Part shown: positions 9,020 through 15,581 of the stretch, in pieces
Numbering within the stretch: position 1 is the stretch's first letter
Layout: every line of letters begins with the position of its first letter
Source of the DNA: Candidatus Bipolaricaulota bacterium
Lineage (GTDB): Bacteria; Bipolaricaulota; Bipolaricaulia; RBG-16-55-9
Direction: 5' to 3'
DNA length: 16,526 nucleotides
Assembly: GCA_018609825.1 (NCBI GenBank)
Contig: JAHEOA010000160.1
Location: 1 to 16,526, forward strand
Made by a program: the position numbers and the translations under genes
Notes under the pieces: generated by a model
What the model was told of the DNA's origin: nothing
Database searches by the model: none
What the model saw: the letters and a program-made list of their open reading frames with translations, nothing else

Positions 9020-9622
9020 ATGCGATCCTCGTTCGGCCGAATGTGCTGGATCGGGCTGTTTGCCATCGCGTTGCTGGCCGGCGGCGTCGCCGCTGCCACC
9101 GCCCAACCGGCGGATGCCCAGAGGGCGTCATCAGAGCCGGAGTGGGCCCTTGGGATTCACGCCAACTTCCCGTTTTTGGGGATCAGCCTCCGGCATTGGC
9201 CCAACGATCGACTGGGCTATGAGTTGAACCTGGCGCCGATTCCGCGCTGCGATCCGCCCGACCCCGTTGAGCCGCCGGAGCCCGGACCGCCGGATGAGCC
9301 CCGGCCGATCGAGCGCCCCGACTACGAGTGCCCCAATCGGCTGGAGTTGTTGACGTCCGCACGCGGCCTCTGGCGGATCAGCGACAACCCGCGGGCCGAC
9401 TTCTACATCACGGCCGGCCCGTCGGCCACGCTCCGCTTCGGCGACGAGAACTCGCCGACGCTCGAGGAGCCGTTCTTCGCGACGCTGGCCGAGATCAAGA
9501 TCGCCGACTGGCCGATCGAGCGCGTCCATCCGGTGGTGGACTACGGCTTCGCGCTCAACCTGAGCAACGTCTTCGACTTCCGCTGGATCGCCGGCGGCGT
9601 CGGGTTCCACTACGCGTTCTGA
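9020..9622 (+). CDS. Secreted protein with proline-rich loop, possible outer-membrane beta-barrel
   Basis: A 200-residue protein of unknown function. The N terminus is a classic signal peptide: basic MRSSFGR, a hydrophobic core (about 9-24) and an AAATAQ cleavage region near residue 28. The mature part has alternating hydrophobic strands and ends GVGFHYAF, with a terminal phenylalanine like the final strand of outer-membrane barrels. If real, that would imply a diderm envelope. An insertion at about 77-104 is dominated by Pro, Glu and Asp and bounded by Cys77 and Cys104, which suggests a disulfide-closed exposed loop. I start at the ATG at 9020, with GAAAGGGAG upstream. A TTG start at 8993 is also open but would add nine residues before the signal peptide. 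It sits between ilvE (30 bases upstream) and gltX (51 bases downstream) and may share their transcript. Confidence 0.75.
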   Translation: MRSSFGRMCWIGLFAIALLAGGVAAATAQPADAQRASSEPEWALGIHANFPFLGISLRHWPNDRLGYELNLAPIPRCDPPDPVEPPEPGPPDEPRPIERPDYECPNRLELLTSARGLWRISDNPRADFYITAGPSATLRFGDENSPTLEEPFFATLAEIKIADWPIERVHPVVDYGFALNLSNVFDFRWIAGGVGFHYAF

Positions 9623-9631
9623 CAAGCACGA

Positions 9632-9669
9632 GCGGGCAACGGCCCGCATCCTGATGGAGTGTGATCAGG
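9632..9669 (+). promoter_or_regulatory. Two small stem-loops in the gltX leader
   Basis: Stem one pairs GCGGGC (9632-9637) with GCCCGC (9642-9647) around a four-base loop. Stem two pairs CCTGAT (9650-9655) with ATCAGG (9664-9669) around eight bases that contain GGAG, the best upstream Shine-Dalgarno candidate for the gltX ATG at 9674. Neither is followed by a T run, so a terminator is unlikely. A role in setting gltX translation is possible but unproven. Confidence 0.4.
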
Positions 9670-9673
9670 CATT

Positions 9674-11143
9674 ATGACGGATTCGACGGTCCGCGTTCGC
9701 TTTGCGCCCAGCCCGACGGGCGAGCTCCACGTCGGCGGGGCGCGGACGGCGCTGTTCAACTGGCTTTATGCGCGCCAGCATGATGGCACGTTCGTGCTGC
9801 GCTTCGAGGACACGGATCTGGAGCGCAATCGCCCGGATCTGATCGACCCCATTCTGGACAGCTTCCACTGGCTGGGGCTTGATCCGGACGAAGGTCCGTT
9901 CTTCCAGAGCGAGCGCCTTCCGACGTATCAGCAGCACGCGCATCGACTCCTGGATGACGGGCAAGCGTATCGCTGCTACTGCACGGCCGACGAGCTGGAA
10001 GCGAAGCGCCAGCAGGCCCTGGATGCGAAGCGGAAGCCGCTCTATGACGGTCATTGCCGGCATCTCACTGCGGAGCAACGCCGAGCGTTCGAGGATGAGG
10101 GCCGAACACCCGCATTGAGGCTGGTCTCGCCGCCGACGGGCTCGACGGTCGTGCACGACCGCGTGCGCGGCATTGTCGAGTTCGACAACGCGGAGATCGA
10201 CGACTTTATCATCATGCGCTCCGATGGCCGGCCGACCTACAACTTCGCCGTGGTCGTCGACGACGTCACCATGCGCATGACGCATATCGTTCGCGCCGAC
10301 GAGCACCTGAACAACACGCCGAAGCAGATCCTGATCTATGAAGCGCTCGGCGCTGATCTTCCCGAATTCGCCCATGTTCCCATGGTGCTGGCGAAGGATC
10401 GCTCCAAACTCTCCAAGCGCCACGGCGCGACGGCCGTGCAGGAGTATCGCGACAAGGGCTATCTTCCAGAAGCCATGGTCAACTACCTGGCTCGATTGGG
10501 CTGGTCCCACGGCGACCAGGAGATTTTCCATCGGGATGAGCTCATCGAAAAGTTTTCCATTGAGGACATCAACCCGTCGGCGTCGATCTTCGACGACGAG
10601 AAGTTCACCTGGCTGAACCATCACCACATCATGAACGGCGATCCGGAGCGGATTGGGCGATTGACACGCGCGTTCGCTCTTGAACACGGGATCGTCACCG
10701 ACGAGGAGGCCGAGGGCATCCCCGAGGCGCGCTGGACGGCCGTCGTTGAATTCCTCAAGGAGCGCCGAGAAACGCTGGCCGCTCTGGCCGAGGGGGCTGT
10801 CCCCTTCCTGACCGACCGCATCCCGTTTGACCCGGGAGCCGTCGAGACGCACCTCACGCCCGAGAAGGCATCCTTGCTCAATGACCTCGCCGCCATGATC
10901 CGCGAGCTTCCGGAGGATCGGTTCAACGCCGACGCGCTGAACGAGCGGATCCGGGATTGGCTCGCGCAGCAAGACCTCAAGTTGGGGGCCGTCGCCCAGC
11001 CCTGCCGCGTCGCGTTGACGGGCCTCGACAAGGGGCCCGGATTGTTTGAGACGATGGCGTTCCTTGGCCAGAAGCGGACGGTCCAGCGCCTGGAGCACGC
11101 CGTTCTGCTCGCCAACCAGGGCGCGTCGTCGACATCTCCATGA
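9674..11143 (+). CDS. gltX: Glutamyl-tRNA synthetase
   Basis: Charges tRNA with glutamate in the cytoplasm. The 489-residue class I synthetase has the HIGH-type signature PSPTGELHVGGARTALFNW at about 12-30 and the KMSKS-type loop SKLSKRHG at about 244-251. A zinc-binding pattern is complete: Cys101-x-Cys103, then 24 residues, Cys128-x-His130, as in the E. coli enzyme. The C-terminal helical anticodon-binding region, about 330-489, is full length and includes LGAVAQPCRVALTG. Whether it is discriminating, or also charges tRNA-Gln for the amidotransferase route, cannot be read from this window. The start ATG follows a leader with two small stem-loops. The gene ends in ATGA, overlapping the rsmD start by four bases. 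A 477-codon open frame lies antisense and is a composition artefact. Confidence 0.97.
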   Translation: MTDSTVRVRFAPSPTGELHVGGARTALFNWLYARQHDGTFVLRFEDTDLERNRPDLIDPILDSFHWLGLDPDEGPFFQSERLPTYQQHAHRLLDDGQAYRCYCTADELEAKRQQALDAKRKPLYDGHCRHLTAEQRRAFEDEGRTPALRLVSPPTGSTVVHDRVRGIVEFDNAEIDDFIIMRSDGRPTYNFAVVVDDVTMRMTHIVRADEHLNNTPKQILIYEALGADLPEFAHVPMVLAKDRSKLSKRHGATAVQEYRDKGYLPEAMVNYLARLGWSHGDQEIFHRDELIEKFSIEDINPSASIFDDEKFTWLNHHHIMNGDPERIGRLTRAFALEHGIVTDEEAEGIPEARWTAVVEFLKERRETLAALAEGAVPFLTDRIPFDPGAVETHLTPEKASLLNDLAAMIRELPEDRFNADALNERIRDWLAQQDLKLGAVAQPCRVALTGLDKGPGLFETMAFLGQKRTVQRLEHAVLLANQGASSTSP

Positions 11144-11811
11144 GGATCACCGGCGGCGCATTGGGCGGGCGGCGACTCCGCACGCCGGACACGGCCGACA
11201 TCCGGCCCATGCGCGATCAAGTCCGGATGGCGCTGTTCAACATCCTGACCGACGTCGTCGTTGACAGTCTGTTTCTCGATCTGTTCGCGGGGACGGGCAG
11301 CGTCGGCTTGGAAGCCCTCAGTCGGGGGGCGGCCCGCGCCGTCTTCGTCGATCGAGGACGCGATGCGCTCCAATTGCTGAAACAGAACGTCGATGAACTC
11401 GGTGTGGCTGAGCGGGCCGAGATCATCGCCGACGACGTCTTCAACGCGCTCGATCGCTTTGACCCGGAAAGTGAGACGTTTGACCTCGTCTTTATTGGAC
11501 CGCCTTATGGCTACGACTTGGCGCCGAAGACCCTCCGACAGCTTGGCCATGGCGACGTGCTCGCCCCCGATGCCATCGTCATCACCGAGGTCTTCAAAAA
11601 GGAAAGCGTGTCCGAACGGTACGATGATCTTCACCTGTTCGACGAGCGCCGCTACGGCGACAATCGGTTGATCCTCTACCGACGGGGTGCCGACGCCGGA
11701 GAATCGCGAGCTTCGACCGGTCAGGGAGCAGATCCCGACAGATCGGACGGCGCTGATTGCGGCAAGCCGAAGACCCGATCAAAGCGTTCCAACGCGGAGC
11801 GATCCCCTTGA
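11140..11811 (+). CDS. rsmD: RsmD-family 16S rRNA (guanine-N2) methyltransferase with variant motif IV
   Basis: RsmD methylates G966 of 16S rRNA in E. coli using S-adenosylmethionine. The first 183 residues match the family: MRITGGALGGRRLRTP start, RPMRDQVRMALFNIL at about 22-36, and the SAM-binding strand LDLFAGTGSVGLEALSRGA at 46-64. The catalytic motif, normally DPPY or a close variant, reads GPPY at 120-123 (Gly codon at 11497-11499). That change could alter activity. After RRG at about 181-183 there is a polar tail of 40 residues that is not part of the usual domain. It is encoded in the 91 bases that overlap the convergent regulator gene. Translation is probably coupled to gltX through the four-base ATGA overlap. 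Confidence 0.88.
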   Translation: MRITGGALGGRRLRTPDTADIRPMRDQVRMALFNILTDVVVDSLFLDLFAGTGSVGLEALSRGAARAVFVDRGRDALQLLKQNVDELGVAERAEIIADDVFNALDRFDPESETFDLVFIGPPYGYDLAPKTLRQLGHGDVLAPDAIVITEVFKKESVSERYDDLHLFDERRYGDNRLILYRRGADAGESRASTGQGADPDRSDGADCGKPKTRSKRSNAERSP

Positions 11812-12404
11812 AGGTCGATGGCGCCAGCGTCGACCGCCTCGTGGAGGTCCCGTTGGCGCGAGGCGACGGCCAGGAACGTCGTTGTGTCGGTGATTAGAAC
11901 GAGGTCGGGAACCTGCGCGTGACCTTGGCCGGTCTCGAGCGTGCCGTCCTGGACGGAGAACCGGAACACCTCGTCGTCGATCCGCAGCTCGTAGGTCTCG
12001 CGCAGGTTCCGGGCCTCGTGGGGCCGGAACGTGATGCGCGCGGCCAACACCAGCCAGCCCGGCTTGAAGTCGTCTTCCGGACGCGGCTCCCCCAATTGGG
12101 AGATCCCCCACTGCCCCAGTGCGATCACCGCCGACTCCAGCCCGCGGCCGAACTCGGTCAGTTCATAGACGTCGGAGTCGGCCGGGGGCGGCAGATGGCG
12201 CTTGCGAATGACGCCGTGGCCTTCCAGGTGCTTGAGGCGCTCCGCGAGGAGGTTGGTCCCGATACCCGGCATCCCATCCAGCAAGTCCGTGTAGCGCTTC
12301 GGGCCGATGAGGAGTTCGCGGATCAACAGCAGGGTCCAACGGCCCCCGACGACGTCGAGCGCTCGGGCCACCGAGCAGTACTGGTCGTAGCGTCGCTTGG
12401 CCAT
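11721..12404 (-). CDS. HxlR-family transcriptional regulator with SCP2-like C-terminal domain
   Basis: A 227-residue DNA-binding protein. Residues about 8-100 form an HxlR winged helix: YCSVARALDVVGGRWTLLL, then IRELLIGPKRYTDLL, then a GIGTNLLAERLKHLE recognition region and a wing near RKRHLPPPADSDVYELTEFG. Cys10 sits at the conserved N-terminal cysteine position, which acts as a redox switch in some HxlR proteins; sensing here is inference. Residues about 115-210 resemble the SCP2 sterol-carrier fold often attached to this family. I start at the ATG at 12404. The open frame continues upstream to 12491, but that extension runs through the operator and promoter. No strong ribosome-binding site is visible. 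The gene diverges from a four-helix membrane protein, its likely target, and its 3' end overlaps rsmD by 91 bases. Confidence 0.9.
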   Translation of the reverse strand: MAKRRYDQYCSVARALDVVGGRWTLLLIRELLIGPKRYTDLLDGMPGIGTNLLAERLKHLEGHGVIRKRHLPPPADSDVYELTEFGRGLESAVIALGQWGISQLGEPRPEDDFKPGWLVLAARITFRPHEARNLRETYELRIDDEVFRFSVQDGTLETGQGHAQVPDLVLITDTTTFLAVASRQRDLHEAVDAGAIDLQGDRSALERFDRVFGLPQSAPSDLSGSAP

Positions 12405-12452
12405 GGCAAGGCCAGGGTACACCCCGACGCTCAATAGATCAATAGCAAGGAC

Positions 12453-12487
12453 TTGACTTTCATATAGTCGTACTATATGATTTGCAA
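12453..12487. promoter_or_regulatory. Overlapping divergent promoters for HxlR gene and membrane-protein gene
   Basis: On the plus strand, TTGACT (12453-12458) and TATGAT (12476-12481) are exactly 17 bases apart, each one mismatch from consensus, giving a start near 12488. On the minus strand, TTGCAA (12487-12482) and TATGAA (17-base spacer, ending over 12459-12464) form a weaker mirror-image promoter toward the regulator gene. The two promoters occupy the same DNA, so only one polymerase could bind at a time. Confidence 0.7.
12460..12480. promoter_or_regulatory. Perfect 21-base operator palindrome, probable HxlR site
   Basis: Two nine-base arms, TCATATAGT and ACTATATGA, are exact reverse complements around the central CGT. 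The AT-rich site stands out in GC-rich surroundings and covers the spacer and -10 region of both divergent promoters. A dimeric HxlR regulator bound here would block both genes. HxlR-family regulators commonly bind such inverted repeats next to their own gene. That this protein binds this site is inference. Confidence 0.8.
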
Positions 12488-12511
12488 GCATCAGGCCGCA
12501 GGGGGAATCTC

Positions 12512-12916
12512 ATGCAGAGGACACGGACGCATCAAGGCGATCGACTGTTGCGAACAGCCCTCATGGCCAATGCCATTTTCTCAGGCATCACCGGGGCGAC
12601 ACTGGTCGCCGGATATGCACGGATCGGCGTGTCCATGGGGTTGGATCGTCCTGCCTTGCTGCCCGGGCTCGGCCTCGCGCTGTTGCTTTTCGCGGGCGGG
12701 CTCGTGCTGCTGGCGCGTCAACCGACGATCGGGCGGACTTGGACGCTCGTCGTCTCTGGCGCCGACGTCGCCTGGGTTGTCGCCAGTGGCGTGCTCTTGC
12801 TGATCGGGCCTGAGCCGCTCACGATCACGGGCAAATGGCTGATCGGCATCGTGGCCGACATCGTCGCGGTCTTCGCGGTGCTGCAGCTCTGGGGACTCCG
12901 GCGACGAAGCGCGTAG
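12512..12916 (+). CDS. Four-helix membrane protein, probable HxlR target
   Basis: A 134-residue integral membrane protein of unknown function. Four hydrophobic segments are visible, at about residues 16-35, 43-67, 75-98 and 107-127, with charged ends and a basic C terminus (LRRRSA). The first follows a short basic N terminus, LLRTALMANAIFSGITG. Similar small four-helix proteins are often found beside HxlR-type regulators, but I cannot name a family with confidence. I start at the ATG at 12512, preceded by AGGGGGAATCTC. An in-frame TTG at 12482 lies within the promoter and is rejected. The gene is divergent from the regulator and converges on the frameshifted VOC gene, leaving only 31 bases between them. 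Confidence 0.82.
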   Translation: MQRTRTHQGDRLLRTALMANAIFSGITGATLVAGYARIGVSMGLDRPALLPGLGLALLLFAGGLVLLARQPTIGRTWTLVVSGADVAWVVASGVLLLIGPEPLTITGKWLIGIVADIVAVFAVLQLWGLRRRSA

Positions 12917-12947
12917 AAATCCGTGCAACTCGGGACGGCGGATCCGC

Positions 12948-13281
12948 CTAGATCCCGGCCGCGACCGCGCGATCGATCTCCAGGGCTCCACCGGCGCGTC
13001 GTCGTCGACGATGAACGCCACGCGCACGCCGGGCGAAGGGCTGTTCGGCTCGATCAGGATCTCGTGTCCCGCAATCGCCGCGCCGAGGTCGTCGACCTCG
13101 AAGGCCACGTGCGTCACCGTCTGTACCAGCTCGGGAAGCGAGCAATCCGGATCAAACCGCATCCATTCGATCCCATACGGCCTCGCATCGTTTCCCAAGA
13201 CAGGCATCTTCGATGGGGAAGACGGCGTTCGTTCTCGCGCCGTTCGGTCGTCGGAATGCCGATGTGATGGTAGCGGCGCAT
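12948..13281 (-). pseudogene. VOC/glyoxalase-like gene, two frameshifts
   Basis: The pieces lie in two frames. An ATG at 13281 begins MRRYHHIGIPTTERRENE. Another frame continues with PYGIEWMRFDPD, PELVQTVTHVAFEVDDLGAA and EPNSPSPGVRVAFIVDDDAPVE. The ending LEIDRAVAAGI and stop TAG (12948-12950) lie back in the first frame. Together they match a small vicinal-oxygen-chelate (VOC) protein of about 111 residues, metal-dependent enzymes or binding proteins of varied function. Adding one base to the run at 13191-13193 and one to the run at 12983-12985 restores a single frame with all recognisable motifs. It is the third gene of a minus-strand operon, starting 18 bases after the stop of the previous gene, with AAGGAG overlapping that stop. 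Either a decaying gene or a sequence error; the substrate is unknown. Confidence 0.8.
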
Positions 13282-13299
13282 GGGGATCTGAACGGCTCC

Positions 13300-13661
13300 T
13301 TAGAAGCAGTCCCCTTTGAGGCGCTGATACCCCTGCTCGAGGAGTTGGGCCAACTCGTCAAACAGGGCCTCGTCGACCGAGGTGAAGTTGAAGCAGGACT
13401 TGCCCTGCATCCGGCGTTTGAGCTCATCCGAGGCGCCGTCGAGCAGGGCAGGGTACATGTAGACCGGCATCAGGTGGAAACTGACGTAGCGTTTGCGGAT
13501 CCAGACCTCGCCAACGTCGAGGGGCCTCTTCCATTTGGGCGAGTCATCTGTCTGTAAACCGTAATGGTCGGATTCATCGGCTTTGATGTTGAGTTCTGCG
13601 CGAAGGGCAGCAAAATCGCTTTCGGGGCTTGGAACACGGCCTCATCGTGAGATTCGCTCAT
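13300..13661 (-). pseudogene. DUF1801-like small protein gene, one frameshift
   Basis: The start ATG at 13661 has GGAG five bases upstream and reads MSESHDEAVFQAPK. The frame then breaks. From the next frame the product continues DFAALRAELNIKADESD, then WIRKRYVSFHLMPVYMYP, LLDGASDELKRRMQGKSCFNF and DEALFDELAQLLEQGYQRL, ending at a TAA (13302-13300). This resembles a widespread small family with a KxYVSFHLMPVY block and GKSCFNF, related to DUF1801/YdhG-like proteins; the assignment is tentative and function unknown. One extra base in the TTT run at 13620-13622 restores about 120 residues. The start overlaps the restored stop of the upstream 2TM gene (ATGA), so the genes are likely coupled. The 114-codon plus-strand frame here is a shadow. 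Confidence 0.78.
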
Positions 13662-13968
13662 CGTCGCTCCGATTCTGGGGGATCCTCAGGGTCCCGGTCT
13701 TGATCCCGTTTCATATACTCGTGGATCTTTCTGTCTTCCCATTCTTTGCCAAACAGGCCGGGTACGCCAAAGATTCCGACGGCATGGCCCGCCAGGCCGA
13801 TGCCCCAGCCAACAGCGGCCAGACGAACCAGAGGTAGTCTGACGAGGTCACGAAGTTGATAACCACCAACGACGCGTTCACCAAGAGATAAATGGCTGCG
13901 TGGATATAGAAGCCCTTCAGGGCCTCAACGTGTCGCTTCGCCCGGCGATAGCGTTCTTGCTCGTCCAT
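13658..13968 (-). pseudogene. 2TM-domain membrane protein gene, one frameshift
   Basis: First gene of a three-gene minus-strand operon. The ATG at 13968 is preceded by AGGAGGT five bases upstream, a near-perfect ribosome-binding site. The protein starts MDEQERYRRAKRHVEALKGF, followed by two hydrophobic helices (about 20-40 and 46-67), as in the 2TM domain family of unknown function. As written, the frame leaves the family after FVWPLL. One extra base at the CC run (13809-13810) restores GWGIGLAGHAVGIF, then GLFGKEWEDRKIHEYMKR and a basic tail, stopping at a TGA that overlaps the next gene's ATG. The restored length is about 103 residues. The conserved GKEWEDRKI tail in the alternate frame is the main evidence for a frameshift and not a natural end. 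Confidence 0.82.
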
Positions 13969-13996
13969 CGGACACCTCCTCCGCCATAGCGCCTGA

Positions 13997-14002
13997 ATTA
14001 TG
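13997..14002 (-). promoter_or_regulatory. Possible -10 box for the three-gene minus-strand operon
   Basis: CATAAT on the minus strand lies about 28 bases before the 2TM gene ATG, one mismatch from TATAAT. No convincing -35 box is present 16-18 bases upstream, so this is a weak candidate. Confidence 0.3.
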
Positions 14003-14032
14003 CGGTCGCTGGGCGTCGAGCGACAGCGACCG
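14003..14032 (-). terminator. Stem-loop after the VCBS-repeat gene
   Basis: CGGTCGCTG (14003-14011) pairs perfectly with CAGCGACCG (14024-14032) around a 12-base loop, just four bases after the stop of the VCBS-repeat gene. There is no T run after it on the minus strand, so it may be a weak terminator or an mRNA 3'-end stabiliser and not a classic intrinsic terminator. Confidence 0.5.
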
Positions 14033-14035
14033 AGC

Positions 14036-15526
14036 TCAGGGCTCGATCACGCGGAACGTGCCATCGCCCTTGCCGAGCGCATAAATGGGATCGCTGACCG
14101 CGTTGACGTCGGTGACGAACAGATCCAGGATCGCGTCGCGGTTGAAGTCGGCCAGGACGGCATCCATGGAGCTGCCGCGACCCGGCAAGCCGACGTCTTC
14201 GACGCCCCGCATCTCGAACGTCCCGTCGCCGTTGTTGAACGCGACCGTGTTGTTCTGACGGCCGCTGACCCCACCGTTGGCGATCACAAGGTCGAGATCG
14301 CCGTCGCGGTCGATGTCGCCCGCTGTGGCCCCATAGCTCATGATCCCGCTGCCAAGCATCAATCCGGCGTCACCGGGGGGCACGGACGTGAACGTGCCGT
14401 CGCCATCGTTGAGCGCCAGGGCGTTCTCCAAGTACGGATCCGCCCGAGCGACGAAGAGGTCGACGGCGCCGTCGCCGTCGAAGTCCTCGGCCACCACGGC
14501 CGAGCTCGTGCCGCCCTCCGGCAGCCCGACGGAGGGCAATTCGCGCCGCTCAAAGCTTCCGTCGCCCGTGTTGACAAGCAGATCGTCGTTCTCCTCGATC
14601 GGCTGGCCGCTCTGGGCACGGATGCCGTTGGCGACATAGAGGTCGAGGCGCCCGTCCCGATTGAAGTCGGCCGCCGCGGCGGCCACGGCGGTGGCGTCGC
14701 TCGGAATGCCGGCTTCATCAAGCGCAACGGACGTGAACGTCCCGTCCCCGTCGTTGGTGGCGTAGACCGACGTCTCCGAGTTGGGCACGAACAGATCGAG
14801 GTCGCCGTCGGCCTCAAAGTCGGCGGCGACGGCGCTGCCGTTGGTGAAGCCGCCGCCCGGCAGACCGGCCTCATCGAGCGCGACCTGCTCAAAGCGACCC
14901 TCGCCGTCGTTGCGCAGGTACCAGTTGTCCTGTCCGATGCTGTTGGAAACGAACAGATCGACGTCGCCATCGCGGTCGAAGTCGGCGGCCGTGACGCCCG
15001 TGGAGGCCCCGCCGCTGGGCAGGCCGTACTCATCCAACGCGGCGACGTTGAAGGACCCGTCGTCCATCCCGAGCGCATAGACGTTGTCGGCGGCCGTGTT
15101 GTAGCCGTTGGCAACGTAGAGGTCGAGAACCCCGTCATCGTTGAAGTCGGCGGCGGCGGCCTTCGTGGTCTGGCCGCGCGTCGGCAAACCGGACGAGGTG
15201 AGATGGGGCTCAGAAGGTCGCGCTTGCCGCATCTGTTGGGATATCGTCTGGAGCTGATGCTCTAGGGATCCTAACCGCGATTCGTTCGTCGTCAGTTCGT
15301 CACGAAGCGTGCGGATTTCGTCTTGAATCTCAGTCAGCGTGGTTCGCAGCTCACGCATCGACGAATTGACGCCATCCGTCGTCTCCGTGAGCGTGCCCAT
15401 GCCGGATTCCACGGCCGTCAGCCGATCCGACAGATCGTCCACTTGCTGGGTGAGCGAGGTGCCGAACCAGATCAACACACCGACTAGAATCAAGCCAATG
15501 GCTCCGAATATCGCTTGCGTGCGCAC
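14036..15526 (-). CDS. Membrane-anchored coiled-coil protein with seven VCBS/FG-GAP calcium repeats
   Basis: A 496-residue surface or periplasmic protein. Residues about 5-25 form one hydrophobic anchor (an uncleaved signal is likely). Residues about 26-105 are heptad-like and hydrophilic, suggesting a coiled-coil stalk. Seven repeats follow, beginning near residues 124, 179, 232, 283, 343, 399 and 456. Each has a DFxxDGxxDL calcium-loop motif, a NDGDGTF-like strand and usually a GLP turn. The seventh reads DFNRDAILD, with alanine for the usual glycine. Seven such repeats suggest one closed seven-bladed beta-propeller of the integrin-alpha-like FG-GAP type; the ligand is unknown. The start is GTG at 15526, with AAAGGAGG 11 bases upstream. 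It lies 108 bases after the nucleotidase gene and ends at a stem-loop. Confidence 0.88.
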   Translation of the reverse strand: MRTQAIFGAIGLILVGVLIWFGTSLTQQVDDLSDRLTAVESGMGTLTETTDGVNSSMRELRTTLTEIQDEIRTLRDELTTNESRLGSLEHQLQTISQQMRQARPSEPHLTSSGLPTRGQTTKAAAADFNDDGVLDLYVANGYNTAADNVYALGMDDGSFNVAALDEYGLPSGGASTGVTAADFDRDGDVDLFVSNSIGQDNWYLRNDGEGRFEQVALDEAGLPGGGFTNGSAVAADFEADGDLDLFVPNSETSVYATNDGDGTFTSVALDEAGIPSDATAVAAAAADFNRDGRLDLYVANGIRAQSGQPIEENDDLLVNTGDGSFERRELPSVGLPEGGTSSAVVAEDFDGDGAVDLFVARADPYLENALALNDGDGTFTSVPPGDAGLMLGSGIMSYGATAGDIDRDGDLDLVIANGGVSGRQNNTVAFNNGDGTFEMRGVEDVGLPGRGSSMDAVLADFNRDAILDLFVTDVNAVSDPIYALGKGDGTFRVIEP

Positions 15527-15581
15527 GTCGAGCGTCGCCTCCTTTGTCAGTCACTCCGACAAGCCGATGGATGCGTGAGGG

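Noticed and set aside
9665..11098. 477-codon open frame on the minus strand opposite gltX
   Set aside because: gltX has every synthetase motif; the antisense frame shows no domain and arises from GC-rich codon bias.
12404..12491. 29-residue upstream extension of the HxlR regulator
   Set aside because: It would translate the operator and promoter; the conserved protein begins at the ATG at 12404.
12937..12948. 12-base palindrome GGCGGATCCGCC between convergent genes
   Set aside because: It has no loop and no T run, and touches the VOC stop codon; too short to call a terminator.
12581..13207. 208-codon minus-strand frame starting MPVLGNDARPYG
   Set aside because: It is the middle of the VOC gene fused by a frameshift to antisense sequence of the membrane-protein gene; the C-terminal half is not a real protein.
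13213..13557. 114-codon plus-strand frame across the frameshifted operon
   Set aside because: The minus strand carries the family motifs and ribosome-binding sites; this frame is antisense to them.
12948..13968. Programmed ribosomal frameshifting as the explanation for the broken genes
   Set aside because: Four separate sites in three genes, without slippery heptamers or downstream structures that I could see, make this unlikely.
14000..15265. 421-codon plus-strand frame opposite the VCBS-repeat gene
   Set aside because: It mirrors the repeated codons of the VCBS gene; no recognisable motif and no good ribosome-binding site.
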